DNA from: Apoda limacodes
Taxonomy: Eukaryota; Arthropoda; Insecta; Lepidoptera; Limacodidae
Length of the DNA: 64,000 nucleotides
Direction of reading: 5' to 3'
Assembly: GCA_946406115.1 (NCBI GenBank)
Contig: OX291542.1
Span: 37,467,321-37,531,320 of the forward strand
Shown here: piece by piece, positions 32,511 through 43,370 of the stretch
Layout: the number at the start of each line of letters is the position of its first letter
How positions within the stretch are numbered: the stretch's first letter is position 1
The notes under the pieces: generated by a model
Database searches by the model: none
Seen by the model: the letters and a program-made list of their open reading frames with translations, nothing else
Told to the model about the DNA's origin: nothing
Made by a program: the position numbers and the translations under genes

Positions 32511-35500
32511 AAAAGAGTGTCCTAAGACCTTCTCCGTCATTGTAATAAACGTAGGATTGTAAAGTGTCCTAAGACCTTCTCCGTCATTGTCATAAGCGTG
32601 TGATTGTAAAGAGCGTCCTAAGTCCTTCTCCGTCATTGTCATTAACGTGTGATTGTAAAGTGACCAAAGTCCTTCTCCGTCATTGTCATTAACGTGTGAT
32701 TGTAAAGAGTGTCCATAGTCCTTCTCCGTCATTGTCATTAACGTGTGATTGTAAAGTGACCAAAGTCCTTCTCCGTCATTGTCATTATCGTGTGATGTAA
32801 AGAGTGTCCTAAGACCTTCTCCGTCAATGTCATTAACGTGTGATGTAAATAGTGTCCTACGTCCACCTTCGTTATTGTTATTAACGTGTGATTGTAAAGA
32901 GTGTCCTAAGTCTTTCTCCGTCGTTGTAATTAACGTGTGATGTAAACAGTGTCCTAAGGCCTTCTCCGTCATTGTCATTAACGTGTGATTGTAAAGAGTG
33001 TCCTAAGGCCTTCTCCGTCAATGTCATTAACGTGTGATGTAAATAGTGTCCTACGTCCACCTTCGTTATTGTTATAAACGTGTAATTATAAAGAGTGTCC
33101 TAAGTCTTTCTCCGTCGTTGTAACGTGTGATGTAAACAGTGTCCTAAGGCCTTCTCCGTAATTGTCATTAACGTGTGATTGTAAAGCGTGTCCTAAGGCC
33201 TTTTCCGTAATTGTCATTAACGTGTGATTGTAAAGAGTGTCCTAAGTCCTTCTCCGTCATTGTCATTAACGTGTGATTGTTAAGTGTCCTAAGTCCTTCT
33301 CCGTCATTGTTATTAACGTGTGATTGTAAAGAGTGTCCTAAGTCCTTCTCCGTCATTGTCATTAACGTGTGATGTAAATAATGTCCTACGTCCTTTTGCG
33401 TCATTGTCATTAACGTGTGATTGTAAAGAGTGTCCTAAGTCCTCCGTCATTGTCATTAACGTGTGATTGTAAAGGCTGTCCTAAGACCTTCTCTGTCATT
33501 GTCATTAACGTGTGATTGTGAATAGTGTCCTAAGTCCTTCTCCGTCATTGTCATTAACGTGTGATTGTAAAGAGTGTCCTAAGTTCTTCTCCGTCATTGT
33601 TATTAAAACGTGTTATTGTAAAGTGTCCTTAGTCCTTCTTCGTCATTGTTATTAACGTGTGATGTAAAGAGTGTCCTAAGACCTTCTCCGTCATGGTCAT
33701 TAACGTGTGATTATAAAGAGTGTTCTAAGTCCTTCTCCGTCATTGTCATTAACGTGTGATTGTAAAGTGTCCTAAGTCTTTCTCCGTCGTTTTTATTAAC
33801 GTGTGATGTAAACAGTGTCCTAAGGCCTTCTCCGTCATTGTTATTAACGTGTGATTGTAAATAGTGTCCTAAGTCCTTCTCCGTCATTGTCATTAACGTG
33901 TGATTGTAAAGAGTGTCCTAAGTTCTTCTCCGTCATTGTTATTAAAACGTGTTATTGTAAAGTGTCCTAAGTCCTTCTTCGTCATTGTTATTAACGTGTG
34001 ATGTAAAGAGTGTCCTAAGACCTTCTCCGTCATGGTCATTAACGTGTGATTATAAAGAGTGTTCTAAGTCCTTCTCCGTCATTGTCATTAACGTGTGATT
34101 GTAAAGTGTCCTAAGTCTTTCTCCGTCGTTTTTATTAACGTGTGATGTAAACAGTGTCCTAAGGCCTTCTCCGTCATTGTTATTATCGTGTGATTGTAAA
34201 GAGTGTCCAAAGTCATTCTCCGCCGTTGTAATTAACGTGTGATGAAAACAGTTTCCTAAGTCCTTCTCCGTCATTATTATTAACGTGTTATTTGTAAAGA
34301 GTGTCCTAAGTCCTTCTCCGTCATTGTCATTAACGTGTGATTGTAAAGAGTGTCCTAAGTCCTTCTCCGTCATTGTCATTAACGTCTGATTGTAAAGTGT
34401 CCTAAGTCCTTCTCCGCCATTGTCATTTACATGTGATGTAAATAATATTCTACGTCCTTCTGCGTCATTGTTATAAACGTGTGATGTAAAGAGTGTCCTA
34501 AAGCTTTCTCCGTCATTGTCATTAACGTGTGATTGTAAAGAGTGTCCTAAGTCCTTCTCCGTCATTGTCATTAGCGTGTGATTGTAAAGAGTGACTTAGA
34601 GTCCTTCTCCGTCATTGTCATTAATGTCTGATTGTAAAGTGTCCTAAGTCCTTCTCCGTCATTGTTATTTACGTGTGATGTTAATAATGTCCTACGTCCT
34701 TCTGCGTCATTGTCATTAACGTGTGATTGTAAAGAGTGTCCTACGTCCTTTTGCGTCATTGTCATTAACGTGTGATTGTAAAGAGTGTCCTAAAGCCTTC
34801 TCCGTCATTGTCATTAACGTGTGATTGTAAAGAGTGTCCTAAGACCTTCTCCGTCATTGTCATTAACGTGTGATTGTAAAGAGTATCCTAAGTCCTTCTC
34901 CGTCATTGTCATTAACGTCTGATTGTAAAGTGTCCTAAGTCCTTCTCCGTCATTATCATTTACGTGTGATGTAAATAATATCCTAGGTCCTTCTGCGTCA
35001 TTGTTATTAACGTGTGATGTAAAGAGTGTCCTAAAGCTTTCTCCGTCATTGTCATTAACGTGTGATTGTAAAGAGTGTCCTAAGTTCTTCTCCGTCATTG
35101 TCATTAGCGTGTGATTGTAAAGAGTGTCCTAAGTCCTTCGTCATTGTTATTAACGTGTGATCTAAAGAGTGTCCTAAGTCCTTCTCCGTCATTGTCATTA
35201 ACGTGTGATTGTAAAGAGTGTCCTAAGTCCTTCTCCGTCATTGTCATTAACGTGTGGTTGTAAAGAGTGTCCTAAGACCTTCTCCGTCATTGTCATTAGC
35301 GTGTGATTGTAAAGAGTGTCCTAAGTCCTTCTCCGTCATTGTTATTAACGTGTGATGTAAAGAGTGTCCTAAGTCATTCTCCGTCGTTGTAATTAACGTG
35401 TGATGTAAACAGTTTCCTTAGGCCTTCTCCGTCATTGTTATTAACGTGTTATTGTAAAGAGTGTCCTAAGTCCTTCTCCGTCATTGTCATTAACGTCTGA

Positions 35501-36171
35501 TTGTAAAGAGTGTCCTAAGTCCTTCTCCGTCATTGTCATTGACGTCTGATTGTAAAGTGTCCTAAGTCCTTCCCCGTCATTGTCATTTACGTGTGATGTT
35601 AATAATGTCCTACGTCCTTCTGCGTCATTGTCATTAACGTGTGATTGTAAAGAGTGTCCTAAGTCCTTCTCCGTCATTGTCATTAACGTGTGATGGAAAT
35701 AATGTCCTACGTCCTTCTCCGTCATTGTCATTTACGTGTGATGTAAATAATGTCCTATGTCCTTTTGCGTCATTGTCATTAACGTGTGATTGTAAAGAGT
35801 GTCCTAAGTCCTTCCCCGTCATTGTCATTAACGTGTCATTGTTAAGATTGTCCTAAGCTCTTCTCCGTCATTGTCATTAACGTGTGATTGTAAAGAGTGT
35901 CCTAAGACTTTCTCCGTCATTGTCATTAGCGTGTGATTGTAAAGAGTGTCCTAAGTCCTTCTCCGTCATTGTTATTAACGTGTGATGTAAAGAGTGTCCT
36001 AAGTCATTCTCCGTCGTTGTAATTAACGTGTGATGTAAACAGTTTCCTAAGGCCTTCTCCGTCATTGTCATTAACGTGTGATTGTAAAGAGTGTCCTAAG
36101 TCCTTCTCCGTCATTGTCATTAACGTGTGATTGTAAAGATTGTCCTAAGTCCTTCTCCGTCATTGTCAGTA
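32511..36171. repeat. 49-bp minisatellite array, about 75 units
   Basis: Head-to-tail units: GTGTCCTAAGTCCTTCTCCG, then TCATTGTCATTAACGTGTGA, then TTGTAAAGA (49 bp). Common variants are 46-48 bp (GATGTAAA instead of GATTGTAAA, or loss of GAG). Higher-order duplications are visible: 33510-33848 repeats as 33849-34187 (339 bp, 7 units), and blocks near 34381 and 34914 are related at 533 bp. Because 49 is not a multiple of 3, three units cycle through all frames. The minus strand is open over long stretches with a 49-residue period (MTMTEKDLGHSLQSH-type), but nothing suggests a gene. It lies ~0.9 kb before the last Nup133 exon. Confidence 0.95.
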
Positions 36172-36898
36172 ACTGTAGTCCCACAATTCCAGAACACTCC
36201 CCTCTCCATCTCCAAGAGCATTGGGATCCTTGGCATTGACATCTCTAGCGATGTTCAGTTCCGAGATCATTTGCTAGACAAGGTAAAGCTGGCGTCCAAA
36301 AAACTTGGTGTACTCAACAGAGCGAAGCAATACTTCACGTCGGGGCAAAGGTTGCTACTTTACAAGTCGCAAGTCCGGCCCCATATGGAGTACTGCTGCC
36401 ATCTCTGGGCGGGTGCACCCGGATACCAGCTTGGCCCTTTTGACTCGGTTCAACGACGGGCTGTGAGAATTGTCGACGATCCCAAACTCACTTGCGGTAT
36501 CGAGCCCTTAAGTCTGTCCCTGTGTGTGTTGTACAATGGGATGTGTTCTGAGGAATTGTTCGAAATGATGCCCACGGCTACTTTCTACCATCGCACCGCT
36601 TGCCATCGACAGGGAATTTATTCTCACACTTTGGAACCGAAATGGTCGTGTACAGTGCGGTTTCAGAGAAACTTCCTCTCGCGAACGCTTGGGTTGTGGA
36701 ATGAGCTCCCTGCCAAGGTTTTCTCTAAGGACTACAGGGGGTTCTTCAAAAAAGAAGTTATTAGATTTCTGAAGGGTCGGCAACGCGCGAGTGATGCCCC
36801 TGGTGTTGCAAGCGTCCATAGGCTACGGTGACCGCTTACCATCAGGCGGACCGTAGGCTTGTTTGCCACCTTAGTTGTATAAAAAATTAAAAAAAAAA
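36172..36898 (+). mobile_element. LINE-A copy, 5' truncated, inserted in the minisatellite
   Basis: Starts at CTGTAGTCCCACAATTCCAG (36174) and runs through the post-RT region (LGVLNRAKQYFTSGQRLLLY, RPHMEYCCHLWAGAPG) to the 3' end with GGTGACCGCTTACCATCAGG (36827) and poly(A) (36880-36898). A small internal deletion near 36515 removes part of the RRDFASLC helix. One minisatellite unit resumes after the tail. Confidence 0.85.
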
Positions 36899-36948
36899 AT
36901 GTAAAGAGTGTCAGTATTTCTTTTCTGTCATTGTCATTAACGTTTATT
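36899..36948. repeat. Minisatellite unit beyond the LINE-A insertion
   Basis: TGTAAAGAGTGTCAGTATTT, then CATTGTCATTAACG, is one diverged 49-bp unit, showing that the LINE landed inside the array near its end. Confidence 0.8.
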
Positions 36949-37048
36949 AAATGTTCGGAGGCCGGATACTTTAAGTGCACGTAGCGGATTATCGGTTTAA
37001 TGGTTCGCGCTTGTATACACGGTTGACGGTGTGTGTTTTGTTTTGCAG

Positions 37049-37221
37049 GCGGCGACCTCGCGCTGGTGCTGCCGCCGCTGGAGGACGTGGTCACGTCGCC
37101 GAGGCTAGCGTCGCTGGTGTCGGACCCAAGAGTGCGGTACCTGCTGCAGTACGGGTACGAGTGTCTGCATGACGACGGACAACCACACATAAACACGAGC
37201 GACAAGATATCTGCTATATAA
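37049..37221 (+). CDS. Nup133: Nup133, last coding exon and stop
   Basis: Acceptor TTTTGCAG ends at 37048; the phase-1 glycine codon is completed; stop TAA at 37219-37221. It encodes DLALVLPPLEDVVTSPRLAS, DPRVRYLLQYGYECL and a short polar tail. The vertebrate protein ends similarly (LPEVKDLL ... SNPYFEFVLKANYEY), so this is the true C-terminus and contains part of the Nup107-binding surface. The ~14-residue tail after GYECL is specific to this lineage. Confidence 0.9.
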
Positions 37222-37319
37222 ATTATTCTGAAGTTTTCAGCTTTCTTGCTGTTTGTGACTTGCATGTATAATAGATAATATTTTATAATTTTTAAACGAG
37301 TGAGTTAATCCTTCATGAG

Positions 37320-37343
37320 AATAAAATAGAATATCGAAATAAA
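37320..37343 (+). terminator. Nup133 poly(A) signals
   Basis: Two AATAAA hexamers, at 37320-37325 and 37338-37343, about 100-120 bp after the stop codon. The cleavage site is not determined. Confidence 0.55.
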
Positions 37344-38517
37344 ATTATAATAGAGCCGTTTATGTATCAGAGTAAGTTGTTAATCGAAATGTTTAAGTTG
37401 TTACTTCGTTTTTACTCAAGAACGGCAGAGCCAAATGTGCTTATTTCGCTTAACCACGTATCTTGTTTTAATTTGATGTCACCACATGTTGTATTATAAT
37501 GTTAAATGTAACACTTCAAAAAAAAATGTGTTACACTTTTACTTAATAAATAAATAAAAAAAATATGTAAATTTTCAATAAGAGAAACTATAGTATTAAT
37601 GAAAAAATATGTTTTAAAACCACGATTAATTTACATAATCGGTGATGCCGTGGCGACTAGGAGGTGCGAACCCCACCAACCCCATCGAAACGTCGCGGCG
37701 CGTGCGTCGGCACTCAACAAACGTCGCGGCGCGGGCGTCGGCACTGAACAAAAACATTTACCGTCGCGTTAAGACCCGATCATTATTAAAAATATATGAA
37801 ATTCTACTGAGCCTCTATTCTTCTGTTGCCGGGATTTCTTGCATTTTTCTTCTTTTTTTAAATTAGAAGCTCAGAAAACTATCGGAGATGGTAGCAACAA
37901 TTTTGTACGGTTTTTTTTATAATGGCATTTACCCTTAATTTTATAATTAAATGAAATCACTCCGAGCCACAGAACATTATAAGTCTTTAGAAGTGCGATG
38001 TTACTCAAATAGTACTGGAACCGATGTCGCCGCAATTTATTCGCAATTTTTGAAAGAACCGAGCGTCTTAGCCAATCACAATCAAAGAGGCGTGGTCAGT
38101 TTGAAAAGTGTTACGAATAGGCTATGTCGATAAATCCATATCGATAAATTTGGCAAATAAAGATAAGATTTTTGCTAATTATAACATTAATAATCTACTC
38201 ATACGTCAAATTATTATTAAACTAACTAACTATTTAAAAAAAGAAACATCGTTTGCCGGGTCAGCTAGTCTTATATATGAGGCCTTAATCGAGTAAATTT
38301 TACATTTTAAGACATTAATCAAAGTTGTTGTAACTACGATGACCACTCGACTAGGCGACTGGGTGTCAAACGAAGATAGACTTTTCCTGTGCTTAAGAAT
38401 TTATATTGGTTTTAGATTTATGAAAAACTGGTAATTTGTAAGGTTTATTTGTTAGGAGCAAAACATAAGTTCCCTAGTAATTGTGTGTCTATGACGTTCA
38501 AAGATGCAAGAATTCTG
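37344..38517. other. Intergenic DNA with a GC-rich tandem duplication
   Basis: No gene. Positions 37690-37720 and 37721-37751 are two 31-bp copies of ACGTCGCGGCGCG(T/G)GCGTCGG... in an otherwise AT-rich stretch. Other short ORFs here show no family resemblance. Confidence 0.45.
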
Positions 38518-38585
38518 CTTTGAGAGCTCCAACGGCAGAGCGCTTACACGGACTGTAAGTTGCAGGTTCAAGTCCTGGCTTAAAG
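38518..38585 (+). tRNA. Degenerate tRNA-like sequence (tRNA-Tyr-like pseudogene or SINE head)
   Basis: CTTTGAG (38518-38524) pairs with CTTAAAG (38579-38585) over 7 positions (one G-U) as an acceptor stem. GCTCCAACGGCAGAGCG resembles the D arm/A box, GGACTGTAAG has a GTA anticodon as in tRNA-Tyr, and GGTTCAAGTCC is a perfect B box. At 68 nt it is short and the anticodon stem pairs poorly, so it is unlikely to be functional. No CCA or typical intron. Confidence 0.45.
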
Positions 38586-39244
38586 TTAAACTTTAGCCTT
38601 TACTATGAAAATATTTGTTTATATTGATGATGTAGCCATAGATATGGCATTTATGGAATGTTTTCTTTAGGGCGTCTCGAACGAAGATTATTTTGATGTA
38701 TATTATAAGAACTAGAACCAACAAACTAAAACAGCTTGATTTCCGCACAAAACAAAAGAATATGTGACGAATATTTATGATTGTCTTTAGACTGGGCGTT
38801 TTCTATGTATAATATGAATAGTTTTTCGCTTCCCAACGTTTTAACCTACTTACACCGATTTCGGTCATCCCGTGTGCAATGTTAAAAGAATATTTATTAA
38901 GATATGAAATTCCATTCATGCTCTGGCTTTCTGTCTCGTACCTAAATAAGTACTTTGACACTTATAGCTTCAGAACATAGTACTTAAGAGAATACACTTC
39001 GCGGCGCCCGCGCGCGTTTTACATTTTTGCTAAAATGTTGCTGTCCCTATCGAACACGACGCGGGCGCGAGACCGCCTTTCCCCGCGCCGCGCGCCTTAT
39101 TCTGGTATGACTTTGTCGGATGGTTGGTACGTCAGTGTTCTGATAAGCGATATGACTTTCACCCAAAAATACTATATTTTGAGCATTGACGAAATATAAA
39201 TGAATAACATTCATTTTTCAATTTTATAAGTATTTTTAGTTGCA
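38586..39244. other. Intergenic DNA with a GC-rich patch
   Basis: No gene. Positions 38999-39100 are rich in CGCGGCGCCCGCGCGCG, with a partly self-complementary far side (GACGCGGGCGCGAGA ... CCGCGCCGCGCG). This resembles a repeat seen in other lepidopterans. Confidence 0.4.
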
Positions 39245-42200
39245 ATGGAACGGCATTGTCATTATTGCAATAAATGAAACGTGATTAAAGAGAGGAGAGG
39301 AAAGTAGGGCACCTTCAGTACCAGGTAATCGACTACGTCACATTCCTAGGTCACCGGAAGTGCGGGACCGTGGTGGGGGTGTAGGGTTTTATATTCGTTG
39401 TGGTATTTATACACGTACTATCGCTTGGCCCGAGGCTTCTTCCGTTGAACAAATGTGGATACGCCTCACAGTAAACTGCAACAAACTAGCCATAGGTACG
39501 GCGTATCGTCCGCCGTGGTTAAATGTTGATATTTTCATAGATGCATTAACCAACACTTTGAGTACTTAAGCTGACTATGACTTCATTATGTTGGCTGGAG
39601 ATTTTAATATTAATTTTCTTAATGAGTCCAGCCCTAATCATAAGAAGTTGCGAAATTTTTTGAACGTATTTCAACTGACGCAGCACGTTAGCCAATCAAC
39701 CCATTTTACCTCGAATAGTGAAACTTTAATAGACTTGATATGTACTGATGTTCCAGTAAAAAAATTAACGTTGACCACGTACAAGAGCTGACTAACCATG
39801 CTTTTATTACTTGTACTCTAAATATAAAAAGAAACAAATTAGTACCTAAATTCATAATTTATCGGCCTATAAAATATATTATTATTGAAGACTTTAATAA
39901 GGACTTAAATCAAATAGAGTGGGAAAATATTAAACACCTTTATAACGGGAACGATATGGTTGACACGTTTAATGAATACGTCTTAGCATTATTTAATAAA
40001 CATGCGCCACTGAAATCAGTTTATATCAAAGAAAAAATGTATCCCATGGATAACTCCTACAATAAAATCAATGATGAAGTTAAGAGATGAAGCGTATCGC
40101 AGACAGCGGAAAACTAAACTAAAGACACATAGGGAATATTACAAAGAGCTAATCCTCCAATTTTCGTTGAAAAGAGTGCCTGTTACGACCATTATATTAA
40201 TAAAAACTCAAACAGTAAATTTCAAAAATAAGGATATGGAGATACCAGTACACTTAATAGATCCAGAGATCATAAATGCTCAATTTCTTGAATTACCTAG
40301 TGAAAAAAATTTAAGTATTTCTGACTTAACTTTCTTTGAATTTCATCGACATAGTACACAAAAATTTCTTTTGCAGCCTGTCAGCGAATCTAAAATATTA
40401 AAAATCATACTTCATTTTAAATCAAATGCTCAAGGAATGACAGTATTTCTTTAGATATGATTTACATGACATTACCTTAAAACTTAGATTTAATTACTTA
40501 TATAGTTAATTATTCTATCGAATCACATGCTTTCCCGGATCTATGGAAAATCAGATAAGTTAAGCCATTCCAAAAAAAGAAAACCCAGTCGATATTAAAG
40601 ACCTAAGACCAATTACTATTTCCCCCTGTATGTCAAAAATTTGAGAGAAAGTTGTAACTATTCAACTTACTGCGTATGTCGTCAAATAACATATTACCTA
40701 TGAAGCAATCAGGTTTTAGACAGGTCTTTAGCACAACTACTGCATTAATAGATGTTGTGGATGACATGCTTTTATCACAGGACATAGGCAATGGGTCTAT
40801 CTTTGCTCTGCTTGATTTTCTAGGGCATTTGACTGCATCAATAGAACTCTATTACTGTCTAAGCTTTAATTTTTTGAAATAGAAGCATCATCACTTAAAT
40901 GGTTTCACAGCTATTTATGTGATAGATTTCAGTTTGTTGAACTATGTGGAACAGATGGATCAATTATGAGGTCTAAATTACGCTCAGCGCAGAGAGGCGT
41001 TCCTCAAGGATCTATTCTAGGACCACTTTTATTTATAATTTATAGTGCCGATATTACTAAATATATAATAAACAGCAAATATTATATGTATGCCGATGAC
41101 ATACAATTATATAATTCTATCAAACCACAAGACACTGAAACAGCTGTTAGTAAACTTAATGCCGATTTGAACCGCATTGTCAATTGGTCTTCGTCAAATG
41201 CTTTAGTACTTAATCCGGGAAGTCAAAATATTAGATTTGCGGGTCTAGGGAACAAGTAAAAAATATTGAACGACACCAATTTACAGTACATATTACGAAT
41301 AAACCAATTGAGAAAGTTAGTAGAGGCCGTAAATTGGGCATTTTATTAGACAGTGTCTTGAGATTTAAAGATCATGTCATCGAAACTATGAGAAATTGTT
41401 AATATAGGCTAAAAGTTTTTTATAAATTAATAAATATTTTATGCGAAGAACTTCGTATCCGGCTTTGTGATGTACTTGTTCATTCTAAATTTAATTACAC
41501 AGACACAGTTTACGGGAAACGTCTTCTTGCACGTTCAAATAAAATGATTCAGCGAGTACAAAATGCTTGCGCTAGATTCTGCTTTGATATTCCATATCGA
41601 TAGCATGTCACACCCTATTTTAATCAGTCAAGTATTTTGAAAATGAATGCTCGTAGACAGCTTCATCTAGCTGCATTCATTTTTGGTTCAACAAAATCAC
41701 AAAAGCCCTGGTGTCTATATGAGAAACTTAAGTGGTCGCGCGATCGACACAGTTACCCGACAAGAGCTTCCTCCCATCTCATTCAATGCCCTCGCAACCA
41801 TACATACATACATACAGCGGCATTTCGTGGTAGCTTCAAGTTTGCAGCTTCAAGGTGCTGGAACGACTTACCACCACCGTTGCGCAATATTCAAACTGTA
41901 AGGAATTTCAAAAAAAAAATATATAGATTATTTATTTAGTTTTCAAAAAGAAAATTAAATAACAGCTGCAACCTAAAAAAAAAGTGTTTAAATATTGTGA
42001 AATCCTCTGCGTTTTAATATACTTATTAATTTATACACAGATAATAAGCAATATAAATGTTCATTTTATTTTTAATACTTTGTGATTGTTATTGTAGTTA
42101 TAAAATATTAGCTATATTTACACATGTGCGTATTCTGCAATGCGTTCCATCTTCGTCCGTGTATTACTCGCTGGTTGCCCTGAGATTCAGCGCCGTGATT

Positions 42201-42355
42201 CTTCACAGCATATGCTGAGTGGTGACCCAATTTGACATCACACTGCAACACGTATGTTATTTCATATATTGTGTGCCCTCATTTCTTTTATGGACTTAGT
42301 TTTTTTAGTGTTGTTTTGTGAGTAAAATAAATTCTATTCTATTCTATTTAATGTG
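39245..42355 (+). mobile_element. LINE-D, 5'-truncated, broken; relative of LINE-C
   Basis: Endonuclease from its middle: VIIAINET (39260), RDRGGGVGFYI, IGTAYRPPWL, MLAGDFNINF, then LTQHV and TLIDLICTD. RT pieces: KQSGFRQVFSTTTALIDVVD, RGVPQGSILGPLLF, catalytic YADD (41089-41100), and a C-terminal FRGSFKFAASRCWNDLPPP ending near 41939. Numerous stops and frameshifts. The 3' UTR holds the hairpin GGTTGCC (42173-42179) / GGTGACC (42221-42227) and ends in (ATTCT)n (42330-42352). Confidence 0.85.
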
Positions 42356-42990
42356 CTGCCATATTGTTTATCCGATTGCCGATTGCGATAAAACTATGTT
42401 AATTAATTGCTTCCACTTGCGCAAAAGTTATAGGCTTGAAAGAATGTCATTGGTTGTAATTGAATAGGTTAAATACTCAAAGCATTGACCAGCATCGGAC
42501 CTTAGTGACGGCAATACAAAACCATCCTCTACTTTTGTCAACGAGTGTTTGCCATTTGTAATCAAACTAATCAATCATTGATGCGATTTGCTCAATTCCT
42601 TAGTAGGTATTAGACGTTCTGTTCGGCGCGCTCTCAGAAAATAGCTAGGTACCTACTTATACAAACCTACTTAAATATTTGTGGTTATATTATTATTAAA
42701 ATTCTTTTAGTAAGTACGTATGGTATAGGCAATAGTTAAAATCAAAAATTAATAGTAATTATTTTTCGTGTAGTTATAAGTAGGAATGTATACTTAACTC
42801 TGAATGAGTTTGAGAATGAGAACTTATTGGTAACAAAATGTTTTTCTTGAGAAAACAGGTAAGTAAATAGGTAACAGGTAATTTATTACGTAATCGTCTT
42901 AAATAATTATATTTTTATTACGTATATTGTACAATGAGTCGTACAACAGAATTACGGGTAGGTAACACACTTACCTTACACCAAATTATT
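42356..42990. other. Intergenic DNA, nothing recognised
   Basis: AT-rich, no ORF with a family resemblance and no obvious repeat structure. Confidence 0.4.
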
Positions 42991-43312
42991 CCAATGCCTC
43001 CCGATAGAAGCTGCCTATTCCATTCGATTGCATATTCTTTGTTTGAGTATAGTAATATACAGCATTACAAATGGGTTGCGTGAGACTATAATAGAATAGG
43101 TGTGTCTTAACTGGGATAATTTAAGTATGCTCCGACGAGGATCCTTACTGCTCTGAAGAAGAGTATCGAGCAAGCATGCTTTGTTCGACAGCTTATGGAG
43201 CTGCTTCTGAATTAAAGGCTACAGTAAATTTGCATAATATTAAGATCGAAGTATATCATCAGGATGGTATTGTACTAGGTTTGTTCAGCGAAGAAAGATA
43301 TCCTACAAAGCG
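42991..43312 (+). pseudogene. OTU-like cysteine protease remnant (TE-derived?)
   Basis: Frame 42994 onward reads MPPDRSCLFHSIAYSLFEY, where D-x-x-CLF is the catalytic-Cys motif of OTU deubiquitinases. After a stop (43081) and frame change it continues as YCSEEEYRASMLCSTAYGAA, then SELKATVNLHNIKIEVYHQD, matching the middle of the OTU fold. The catalytic His end is not seen. A CAGCGGCTCCGCCCGC motif follows at 43350, known from lepidopteran repeats. Some Helitrons and LTR elements carry OTU domains, so a TE origin is likely. Confidence 0.55.
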
Positions 43313-43370
43313 CAAAGGTACAAGAAAATATAGAAAACTAGACTTTGCCAGCGGCTCCGCCCGCCCTTAA

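Larger units (their letters stand above)
4577..37048 (+). other. Nup133: Giant last intron of Nup133 (32,472 bp)
   Basis: Donor GTTAGT at 4577; acceptor TTTTGTTTTGCAG ends at 37048. The phase-1 split codon and the uninterrupted Nup133 homology on both sides support it. The other visible introns are 81, 759 and 83 bp. The expansion comes from two LINEs, a 13-kb LTR element, LINE debris and a 3.7-kb minisatellite, all listed separately. Confidence 0.8.

Noticed and set aside
32466..36071. Minus-strand ORFs of 60-173 codons (EKDLGHSLQSH-type) as a gene family
   Set aside because: They are by-products of the 49-bp minisatellite, change frame every unit and start at unit-internal ATGs. No flanking gene structure.
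32511..36171. CRISPR-like array
   Set aside because: Units are contiguous variants of one sequence with no unique spacers, in a eukaryotic intron.
36127..36831. 234-codon ORF as an intact gene
   Set aside because: It starts in minisatellite sequence and runs by chance into a 5'-truncated LINE-A copy.
37622..37866. 74-codon ORF over the GC-rich 31-bp duplication as a gene
   Set aside because: Composition-driven, no homology, no splice or promoter context.
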